Below are positions 30,752 through 36,821 of a DNA stretch of 36,821 bases, one piece after another; position 1 is the first letter of the stretch; each line of letters begins with the position of its first letter. Under the pieces are notes generated by a model, which was given only the letters and a program-made list of their open reading frames with translations, was not told the DNA's origin and searched no databases. This DNA comes from GCA-2747515 sp964427825 (GTDB taxonomy: Bacteria; Patescibacteriota; Minisyncoccia; Moranbacterales; GCA-2747515): NCBI GenBank assembly GCA_964427825.1, contig CAYRUU010000004.1, forward strand, positions 1 to 36,821. The letters are read 5' to 3'. The translations under genes and the position numbers were made by a program.

Positions 30752-32590
30752 TTATGTCAGCGTCATGCGTACAACACCTGTCTGTTTGAGATCATGCAAA
30801 AACGCATCAATCGGCGCCGTCGCCACACACACGCATGCATCTGCACCGCCGTAATAGACAAAAAGCGTCCCATCCTTCACCACGGCGCCACACGTAAACA
30901 CAACGCCCCATTTGTGTCCATGGTTTTCATAGTGCTCCTGTGGTTCCAAAATGGGCTGCGTGCTGCGATACAGCACCTTTGTCGGGTCATCAAGATCCAG
31001 CAAAAGTGCACCAATACGGTAGCGATCCGGCTTGTTGTGCATCATGGCATGATACAAAACAAGCCATCCGTCTTTTGTCTTGATCGGAGGCGGTCCCACG
31101 CCGCGAAACCAGCTGTCCCATGCTCTCGCTGTATCAAACGGTCGTGTGTTGTTGCTGCGAATAAAGCGTGTCTTTCCATCCAGCTCGTCCAAATCGTCAA
31201 AATAATCAATGAGAATTTTCGGATAAAAACTGTGCAGGATAGCAAACTTCCCATTGACTTTTTCGGAAAACAGTACCCAGTTTTTGTTCATCTCCCCCGC
31301 CGGCGAAATGAGGCGCGTCTTTTTCCAATGCCAACGCTGCTGTAAGAAATCATTCAGGTCAATGCTTGTCAACGCCATGCGCACGGAACTCCACCCATCA
31401 AACGCAGTAAACGTCACGTACACGGTCCCATCAATCACAACCGCACGCGGATCCTCGCATCCGCCGTTCACATTGATGCCCGATGCATAGATGCGTGGTA
31501 GGTCCTTGTTCTCCACCATTACTTTGCGTCGAAAAATACAATTCTTGGAGCGGTTGGTGATGTCAATGCCATTGGGGCTCAGTGCATGTCCCCACACGGA
31601 GATATTGTCATCACCGTCGGCGCGATAGATGATATGAATATGTCCACCGCACAAAAATGCCGTCGGGTTGTATGTCGCTTTGGACTCCCATGGGACATCG
31701 GGATTGGGTGTCAGCAATGGATTGTCCGGTGCACGCTCCAGTGTGAATGCCGTCGGTGGTTCGGGTTGCGGTGCAGTGATCGTGCCCTGCTCACCGTGTG
31801 CCATATCCTCCGGTCGCGGCTCATAGGTATATGGATGGCGTAAGAGGAACAATTCCCCATCTTCATTCATCCAATAAGAGACAAAATACTCATCATGAAT
31901 ACCTGCACCAAACAGCGTCGCTTGTCCGTATGTGTCCGGTGTCATAGCATAAACCGGCGCCTGCGTGCGCCAGGCAATGCGCGTGGGATCGCCATAGGCA
32001 AAGAGTGCACCGTGAATGGCATAGGTCGTCGCACCCGATGCATCAGATGTGGCAAGTGCATAGAGGACAAACACACCATCGTCAATTACTTGTGCATCCA
32101 GCACCATAAACATCCCGTTTTTGATATCGTGATCGTCACGATCAATCAGGTTTCGCTTGGCGCGTACCCATCGCTTACCGTCAGATGTTACATACAAGCG
32201 CAATGCATCTCCGCCGGCAACCATCACCGTCCGCCCGGCATAGAGATAGTCTGACACAATCTTTGCACCACCAGCCACATCCTCCACGCTACACGCCTTT
32301 TCCCAATCAATGAGGTTGCGCGACTGTGCAATCCCCAATGTTTTCTTGTGTGGCACATAGTATGTCATAAAGTACTGCTGCCCATCCTGCGACATGTGGA
32401 ATGCCGTACATGCTTCCACAGCATCGGTTGGACCAGTGATGTTCACAATCTTTGCATCGTCACTCAACGGACGAAAAAGCAGCCCATCTTCACTGACGCG
32501 CACACGAAAGGTATCACGTACAAGATTGTCATCGTCACACAGAAAAATGTATGATCCTTTGGCAATTTTTGCCGACCCAAGACCGCGCAT
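30752..32590 (-). CDS. Propeller fusion with a C-terminal GH130 domain
   Basis: A 612-residue protein. Residues 1-255 look like a degenerate beta-propeller of glycosidase type (repeats of S-x-DG-x-x-F/W such as SEDGLLF and TSDGKRW), without a GCEDPR motif. A Pro-rich linker (about 256-282) leads to a GH130 domain (283-612) with YNPTAF, IIYRA (320-324), GCEDPR (377-382, predicted catalytic Asp380) and YYGGAD near the end. This looks like the second half of the neighbouring tandem protein with a different N-terminal partner. Probably a cytoplasmic glycoside hydrolase or phosphorylase for mannosides. It heads the two-gene unit with the tandem GH130 gene. The ATG has an A-rich leader; GAGG lies too far away to act as a Shine-Dalgarno. 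Confidence 0.82.
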   Translation of the reverse strand: MRGLGSAKIAKGSYIFLCDDDNLVRDTFRVRVSEDGLLFRPLSDDAKIVNITGPTDAVEACTAFHMSQDGQQYFMTYYVPHKKTLGIAQSRNLIDWEKACSVEDVAGGAKIVSDYLYAGRTVMVAGGDALRLYVTSDGKRWVRAKRNLIDRDDHDIKNGMFMVLDAQVIDDGVFVLYALATSDASGATTYAIHGALFAYGDPTRIAWRTQAPVYAMTPDTYGQATLFGAGIHDEYFVSYWMNEDGELFLLRHPYTYEPRPEDMAHGEQGTITAPQPEPPTAFTLERAPDNPLLTPNPDVPWESKATYNPTAFLCGGHIHIIYRADGDDNISVWGHALSPNGIDITNRSKNCIFRRKVMVENKDLPRIYASGINVNGGCEDPRAVVIDGTVYVTFTAFDGWSSVRMALTSIDLNDFLQQRWHWKKTRLISPAGEMNKNWVLFSEKVNGKFAILHSFYPKILIDYFDDLDELDGKTRFIRSNNTRPFDTARAWDSWFRGVGPPPIKTKDGWLVLYHAMMHNKPDRYRIGALLLDLDDPTKVLYRSTQPILEPQEHYENHGHKWGVVFTCGAVVKDGTLFVYYGGADACVCVATAPIDAFLHDLKQTGVVRMTLT

Positions 32591-32640
32591 AATTTTTATT
32601 TTTTCCTCATGTCAATAAATAACCACGTTGCCTCTTTCTC

Positions 32641-32669
32641 AGTATAGTCTGTTTTTGCAAAATAACCAA
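32641..32669 (-). promoter_or_regulatory. Probable promoter for the GH130 unit
   Basis: The minus strand has TTGGTT (32664-32669) and TATACT (32641-32646) 17 bases apart. The start codon of the first GH130 gene is about 50 bases downstream. Confidence 0.5.
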
Positions 32670-32679
32670 ATTTTCTCTA

Positions 32680-33015
32680 TCACCCCACGCCGCCGCCGCG
32701 CACAACGGGCAATCCGTGCGCCATCCACGCACCAATTCCACCGGCAAGATTGGCGCACGTATAGCCGTGCTCCCGCAAAAACACACACGCCATGCCCGAA
32801 CGATTGCCGCTTGCGCACAACACGATCAACGTGCGGTCTTTCGGCAGCGTCGCCGTCGCCAATGTCTGCAATGGCACATTGACGGCATGCGGAATATGTG
32901 CCATAGCGTACTCCTGCGGTGAGCGTACGTCAATCACACTGTAGCGCTGCGCCTGCTCACCGGTCAAAAGTGTATGCGCCGTCATTGCGTCCATCGTTGC
33001 ACATGCTTCTGTCAT
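32680..33015 (-). CDS. Rhodanese-domain protein
   Basis: A 111-residue single rhodanese domain. VIDVRSPQEYAMAHIPHAVNVP is the N-terminal CDC25/rhodanese signature, and the active-site loop is CASGNRS with the catalytic Cys67. It ends in NLAGGIGAWMAHGLPV, the usual C-terminal pattern. Such proteins carry or transfer sulfane sulfur as a persulfide on the Cys; the physiological partner is not known here. It lies 11 bases after the MBL/beta-CASP gene on the same strand. No signal peptide is visible. Two further in-frame ATG codons at 8 and 11 make the start uncertain. Confidence 0.92.
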   Translation of the reverse strand: MTEACATMDAMTAHTLLTGEQAQRYSVIDVRSPQEYAMAHIPHAVNVPLQTLATATLPKDRTLIVLCASGNRSGMACVFLREHGYTCANLAGGIGAWMAHGLPVVRGGGVG

Positions 33016-33026
33016 AACAAAAAATA

Positions 33027-34394
33027 TTAAAAATGAAGAGATGCTGTGTCACCCTTGCGCGGCACCGTTACCGTCATGCCATACGCCTGCGTCAAGCGCT
33101 GCGCAAGGCGCTGCGCCGCTGCCGGTTCACCCATAGCAAGAAAAACATGCTCCGCCGTCGTCGCCGTATCCCCCGCAAACGCCACGAGCTGATTGCTGTC
33201 TTTGTGTGCAGAATATCCACTGATACTTTCCACTCGCGCATGCACACGCACCCATGTACCGTCAATGAACACTCTACTGTGACGATCCGCAATATCGCGC
33301 CCAAGCGTGCCAAAGGCCTGATATCCGATAAAGAGAATCGTGTTTTTGCGATTGCCCAGGATCTGACGCTCATGCATGCGTATTCGTCCGCCGTTGCTCA
33401 TGCCGGAGCTGGCAATCACAATCTTCGGACCCTTCTTCTTGTCAATCTGCAATGAGTCCGCCACGTTGCGCACGCTGACAAAGCGCGGAAAATCAAAAAT
33501 GTCGTCGCCGCGCTTGATTTCCGCGCGTACACGTGCATTGTAGAGATGCTGATAGCACCGATAGATGTCCGTCACACGCTGCGCAAGCGGCGCATCAAAA
33601 TACACAGGCACCTGCGGCACGCGATGTCCTTCCACGAGCCTGTTGATCTCATAGAGCAAAATCTGCGCACGCTGCAAAGCAAAAACGGGGATGAGGAGCG
33701 TCCCACCACGCTTCACACTGTCGCGGATCACCTGCGCCAACCTCTCCGTCCTGTCGTTGCGCGATTCGTGATTACGGTCACCATACACACTTTCCATCAC
33801 CATGTAGTGCGCGCCCTCCACCTTTTCCGTGTCCGGCAAAATCAACTCCGGCGCATTACCCAAATCCCCCGTAAACACAAGCACCCGACCAGCACGTTCC
33901 AAGCGCACCATGGCGCTCCCCAACACATGCCCCGCATCCAAAAAAAGCGCCGTCACATCATCGCCCACTACAAACGCCTGGTGGTAGTCCATCGTGTGCC
34001 ACAGCTCCAACGTGCGACGTACATCCGCACGATCATACAGCGGCGGGCAACCGAGCGTGTCCGCTTCCTGTGTCAAAATCATCAACGCATCTTCCAGCAT
34101 CACCGCCGACAAGTCTTTGGTTGCCGGTGTGGAGTAGATGGTTCCGCGAAAACCGTCTTTGACGAGTTTGGGAATTTTGCCAATGTGGTCGGCGTGCGCA
34201 TGCGTCACAATGAGCACATCCACCTCCGACGGATCATAGGCAAAGTCCGCATCCTCCACATAGCAGCGCGCGCCCTCTTGGTGCAAACCGCAATCCACGA
34301 GGATCTTCCGCCCGCCGGTATCCAGCAAAAAATTCGCCCCCGTCACAGAGCCGGCACCGCCGTGGAATGTGATTGTTGATTGCTGTTGCGCCAT
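33027..34394 (-). CDS. Metallo-beta-lactamase/beta-CASP RNA-processing-type nuclease
   Basis: A 455-residue MBL-fold protein with a beta-CASP and RMMBL layout, related to bacterial YsnF/CPSF-like nucleases. The metal motif is THAHADHIGKIP (HxHxDH at 65-70). The CASP part contains IPVFALQRAQILLYEIN. The C-terminal RMMBL region reads ASSGMSNGGRIRMHERQIL, then FIGYQAFGTLG and VRVHARVESISGYSAHKD. It probably cuts RNA as an endonuclease. The ATG at 34392-34394 is chosen since AGGTG lies 6 bases upstream and the longer frame begins with GTG. It starts 9 bases after the stop codon of the secreted transglycosylase gene, so the two may share a transcript. Confidence 0.9.
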   Translation of the reverse strand: MAQQQSTITFHGGAGSVTGANFLLDTGGRKILVDCGLHQEGARCYVEDADFAYDPSEVDVLIVTHAHADHIGKIPKLVKDGFRGTIYSTPATKDLSAVMLEDALMILTQEADTLGCPPLYDRADVRRTLELWHTMDYHQAFVVGDDVTALFLDAGHVLGSAMVRLERAGRVLVFTGDLGNAPELILPDTEKVEGAHYMVMESVYGDRNHESRNDRTERLAQVIRDSVKRGGTLLIPVFALQRAQILLYEINRLVEGHRVPQVPVYFDAPLAQRVTDIYRCYQHLYNARVRAEIKRGDDIFDFPRFVSVRNVADSLQIDKKKGPKIVIASSGMSNGGRIRMHERQILGNRKNTILFIGYQAFGTLGRDIADRHSRVFIDGTWVRVHARVESISGYSAHKDSNQLVAFAGDTATTAEHVFLAMGEPAAAQRLAQRLTQAYGMTVTVPRKGDTASLHF

Positions 34395-34403
34395 AATTTT
34401 CAC

Positions 34404-35456
34404 CTATTTACCCAAACACTCTTTTTGATATTTTTGCACATTTGGTACATAACGCTGTGTTGTATTGCCAAATCCGCCAGAATTGATATGACATTGCCAC
34501 GCCGGTGTTGCGCCCTGTCCTGTGTCCGGACAATCAGATGATGTATGAAAGGGATTTTTTGCCAAACTACCTCCAGTACCGGCATTGTAGGATGCGATAA
34601 GGTCATCATTACCTGTAAAGTACGTCACACCACCATACTGCACCGTTTCACTACCCTGTCCAAATCCGCTACCGATAGAAAAATTATTGTAACGATCCAA
34701 CTGCTTTTTATTAGCACGCAGTATTTCAGCGGCACGTATCACACTTTCCTCCGGATTGTCCTTATAGTACTGACACGTATTGCTTTCAATTTGCATGAGA
34801 CCACATCCATTGCCATTTTGTGCGGAAGGATTACATGTGCTTTCTGCCATAGCAATACCCTTCAGGAGACATTCTAGCTCCCGATCACCGCTCGATGCTC
34901 TATGAAAAGCCTGATCGTAGTGATGGCATCCCTGTGCTAAATTACCAGGAGGTGGTGCAGGTCGGTCAGCGTGTGGCTGCGGCGTCATTGGCACACCACC
35001 CCCACCACCTGTGTCTATAGCTTTGGTCTTACTGCATGTGAATGTCCATGCATTGTTAGCAATTGAAAGACCACCAGCAGCAATCATATCGGTTTTGGCA
35101 TTGAATACCCTATTGAGGATAAATGTGATACCAAGAAATGCAGTGAGGATGATGGTAATGCCGATCAGTGTGTTGATGACAGCATTTTTTGCCATTGTCG
35201 TGAGTCCTTGATTGCCAGCAGAGACAATATAGATGATGCCGGCAACAGTGATAATCACCAGTCCCGCAATCACCATCCATGATATGAGTTTTTGAACAAT
35301 GCCATGCACACCTTCAATGAGATCGCAGATGGTACAAGCATCCTGTACTGTACCAGATTTATTGCTGCCACAGGGAACGAGACCGCCAGTGGGAGCAGCG
35401 GAGACGGGTGCTGCTAAAACACCTATGCTTATGCAGAGAGTTATGAGTTTTTTCAT
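34404..35456 (-). CDS. Secreted pilin-like membrane protein with a C-terminal lytic transglycosylase (SLT) domain
   Basis: A 350-residue protein. A signal peptide (MKKLITLCISIGVLAAPVSA) is probably cut after residue 20. Next is a cysteine-containing segment (VPCGSN ... DACTICDLIEG), then two membrane helices (about 57-80 and 92-115) joined by a polar turn (SAGNQGLTTMAKN); this two-helix unit resembles the T4SS-pilin-like/VirB2-like family. Residues about 145-173 form a Gly/Pro linker. The C-terminal domain is an SLT/lysozyme-type muramidase with AMAESTCNP (predicted catalytic Glu205) and GLMQIESNTC. It should be anchored in the membrane with its enzyme outside. It lies 57 bases from the paralog at 35513 and just upstream of the MBL gene. 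Confidence 0.82.
   Translation of the reverse strand: MKKLITLCISIGVLAAPVSAAPTGGLVPCGSNKSGTVQDACTICDLIEGVHGIVQKLISWMVIAGLVIITVAGIIYIVSAGNQGLTTMAKNAVINTLIGITIILTAFLGITFILNRVFNAKTDMIAAGGLSIANNAWTFTCSKTKAIDTGGGGGVPMTPQPHADRPAPPPGNLAQGCHHYDQAFHRASSGDRELECLLKGIAMAESTCNPSAQNGNGCGLMQIESNTCQYYKDNPEESVIRAAEILRANKKQLDRYNNFSIGSGFGQGSETVQYGGVTYFTGNDDLIASYNAGTGGSLAKNPFHTSSDCPDTGQGATPAWQCHINSGGFGNTTQRYVPNVQKYQKECLGK
34992..35282. repeat. 291-bp direct repeat, copy 1
   Basis: Identical base for base to 36008-36298 (offset 1016). It encodes the second half of the pilin-like domain, from the first membrane helix to the Gly-rich linker. Homology continues on the gene-5' side beyond 35282, but at a clearly lower identity. 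Confidence 0.93.
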
Positions 35457-35512
35457 GATCCTATACTAACAACATAAATACCTACAGATCCCAAACTAAA
35501 AAGAAAGGACGA

Positions 35513-36821
35513 TTATTTTTTGCACGCATAGCACACATCCCAATGATTCTTCCACGTTTCCCATGCGTAAACATTTCCCTGCGGATCACGAAATTGCCGC
35601 GCACCATCACTACGTTTTCCAATCTCCTGATAGTTTGATGTAATATAGCTATTTAACGCTGGATTTTTATCGCTAATATCCACCTTATATCCATTTGCGT
35701 GGGAATAGGTTCCGCTAGCGTGCCCACCACCCTTCTCTGCTGCTCCTGTAATTTGAAATCGAAGACCGGATTCTTTCTGTAGATTAACAATCCCATCAAT
35801 ACTGCTTTGCTGTAAATCAGGCACGTACGTTCGTCCGGCTGCTGATTCCCATATTGTAATATTGCCACCTGTCTGATCAATGAGATACTGCTTCGCCTCA
35901 GCATTTGTCATACGTGCTAGCGGTTGATTGCCCGGCTGTGGAGCTGGAGGCGTTGCTGGCGGTGTTCCACCTTGTGATGGTGGCGTTGGCGTCCCACCAC
36001 CCGTCGACACACCACCCCCACCACCTGTGTCTATAGCTTTGGTCTTACTGCATGTGAATGTCCATGCATTGTTAGCAATTGAAAGACCACCAGCAGCAAT
36101 CATATCGGTTTTGGCATTGAATACCCTATTGAGGATAAATGTGATACCAAGAAATGCAGTGAGGATGATGGTAATGCCGATCAGTGTGTTGATGACAGCA
36201 TTTTTTGCCATTGTCGTGAGTCCTTGATTGCCAGCAGAGACAATATAGATGATGCCGGCAACAGTGATAATCACCAGTCCCGCAATCACCATCCATGACA
36301 TGAGTTTTTGGACAATGCCGTGGACGCCTTCAATGAGATCGCAGATGGTGCAGGCGTCTTGTGCTGTGCCTGTTTGATTACTGCCACAGGGAACGATGCC
36401 GCCGGTGGCGGAGCCGGTACGCGCCGTCCCACCACTTGTGCCACTTGCGCCTCCCGTGTTCTGTGCCAATAGGGGATTACCGCCTGTAGATCCACCCCCC
36501 GTTGGAAGAGTACCACTGCTTGATGGATCTGATGCACCACCTCCGGCAGATCCGGCACTTGGCTGTGTGTCGCTTTGTATAGCCGGCGTAGCGATCGCCA
36601 TGGGTCCTTTGAGAGGTGTTTGCACCGTATCACCAATCTTGCCGCAGCCGCCGGTATCGCGGGGCATCGTCGCCTCACAAACCTCGCGCGACGGAAAACC
36701 GCACACCTGATACGCGTGCGACACATAGCAATACTCGTCGGCACTCTGTACCGTATCCAGAACATCGTAAAATTCATTAAAGCGCCCTGTGTTGAGGTAG
36801 GAATCCTTAATGTAACTCTCT
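35513..36821 (-). CDS. Paralogous pilin-like membrane protein with a C-terminal M15-type peptidase domain (5' end outside window)
   Basis: Incomplete: the frame is open through the window edge, giving at least 435 residues. The visible start is a polar Cys-containing region (EYCYVSHAYQVCGFPSREVC), then a long Gly/Ser/Thr/Pro linker. The same pilin-like unit as in the neighbouring gene follows (VPCGSN, CTICDLIEG, two helices), then a second Gly/Pro linker. The C-terminal domain has SHANGYKVDIS (His-x2-Gly-x3-Asp, the M15/VanY zinc motif) and a final ETWKNHWD with a second candidate zinc His. It probably cuts peptidoglycan stem peptides outside the cell. A GTG at 36722-36724 is in frame but is unlikely to be the start. 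Confidence 0.78.
   Translation of the reverse strand, partial: ESYIKDSYLNTGRFNEFYDVLDTVQSADEYCYVSHAYQVCGFPSREVCEATMPRDTGGCGKIGDTVQTPLKGPMAIATPAIQSDTQPSAGSAGGGASDPSSSGTLPTGGGSTGGNPLLAQNTGGASGTSGGTARTGSATGGIVPCGSNQTGTAQDACTICDLIEGVHGIVQKLMSWMVIAGLVIITVAGIIYIVSAGNQGLTTMAKNAVINTLIGITIILTAFLGITFILNRVFNAKTDMIAAGGLSIANNAWTFTCSKTKAIDTGGGGGVSTGGGTPTPPSQGGTPPATPPAPQPGNQPLARMTNAEAKQYLIDQTGGNITIWESAAGRTYVPDLQQSSIDGIVNLQKESGLRFQITGAAEKGGGHASGTYSHANGYKVDISDKNPALNSYITSNYQEIGKRSDGARQFRDPQGNVYAWETWKNHWDVCYACKK
36008..36298. repeat. 291-bp direct repeat, copy 2
   Basis: Identical to 34992-35282. The bases on each side differ immediately (g/a at the low edge, t/c at the high edge), so the perfect tract is sharply bounded. 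Confidence 0.93.

Noticed and set aside
33546..34379. A 277-codon plus-strand frame opposite the MBL/beta-CASP gene
   Set aside because: Shadow of a conserved gene; low-complexity His/Arg content and no Shine-Dalgarno or promoter.
1..36821. CRISPR array, insertion sequence or prophage
   Set aside because: No regularly spaced repeats with unique spacers, no transposase or integrase, and no phage structural genes were seen; the M15 and SLT domains are attached to membrane cassettes, not to a lysis module.

Overview
This window looks like a piece of a bacterial chromosome, most likely from a Candidate Phyla Radiation (Patescibacteria) lineage or a similar small-genome group. That placement is an inference. 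It rests on two secreted proteins with a two-helix domain resembling the T4SS-pilin-like proteins common in that group, on a PilM/N/O/B/T/C pilus locus with no outer-membrane parts in view, and on the scarcity of Shine-Dalgarno sequences. UGA ends several genes here (the ManC-type transferase, the GT4 transferase, the zinc-ribbon protein), so the UGA=Gly code of Gracilibacteria-like groups does not apply. Most protein genes lie on the minus strand; the exceptions are a small zinc-ribbon gene, recG and a PIN-PhoH gene.

Layout. 1-5.5 kb: tRNA-Ser(CGA), a stretch of repeated intergenic hairpins, a mannose-1-phosphate guanylyltransferase, two small membrane proteins, a P-type cation ATPase and a Nudix hydrolase. 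5.5-8.2 kb (plus strand): an orphan zinc-ribbon gene whose 3' end contains two perfect inverted repeats, then recG. 8.2-11.5 kb: a GT4 glycosyltransferase, an alpha/beta hydrolase, an unassigned structured-RNA candidate and a two-helix membrane protein. 11.5-11.9 kb: tRNA-Ser(UGA) and tRNA-Lys(UUU). 11.9-14.1 kb: yjbQ, a pcm-like gene and mltG as one operon. 14.2-21.6 kb: the pilus locus pilM-pilN-pilO-pilB-receiver-pilT-pilC. 21.6-27.1 kb: recA, a RodZ-like gene, ftsK, a YqeG-like phosphatase and mscL. 27.2-28.7 kb: PIN-PhoH on the plus strand. 28.7-32.6 kb: two large proteins built from GH130 beta-propellers. 32.7-34.4 kb: a rhodanese and a metallo-beta-lactamase/beta-CASP nuclease. 34.4 kb to the end: two paralogous secreted proteins sharing a pilin-like membrane cassette but carrying different peptidoglycan hydrolases; the second runs off the window edge.

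How the genes fit together. The pilus operon supplies the motor ATPases (PilB, PilT), the platform protein (PilC) and the cytoplasmic/inner-membrane alignment proteins (PilM/N/O), with a stand-alone receiver domain between the two motor genes. MltG, RodZ, FtsK and MscL form a wall, shape, division and turgor set. ManC and the GH130 proteins could make a mannose-1-phosphate/GDP-mannose economy, with the GT4 enzyme as a possible user. The most unusual region is the right edge. There a 291-bp perfect DNA repeat joins two proteins whose shared membrane domain is attached to a lytic transglycosylase in one and an M15-type peptidase in the other, with clearly diverged homologous sequence just outside the perfect tract.
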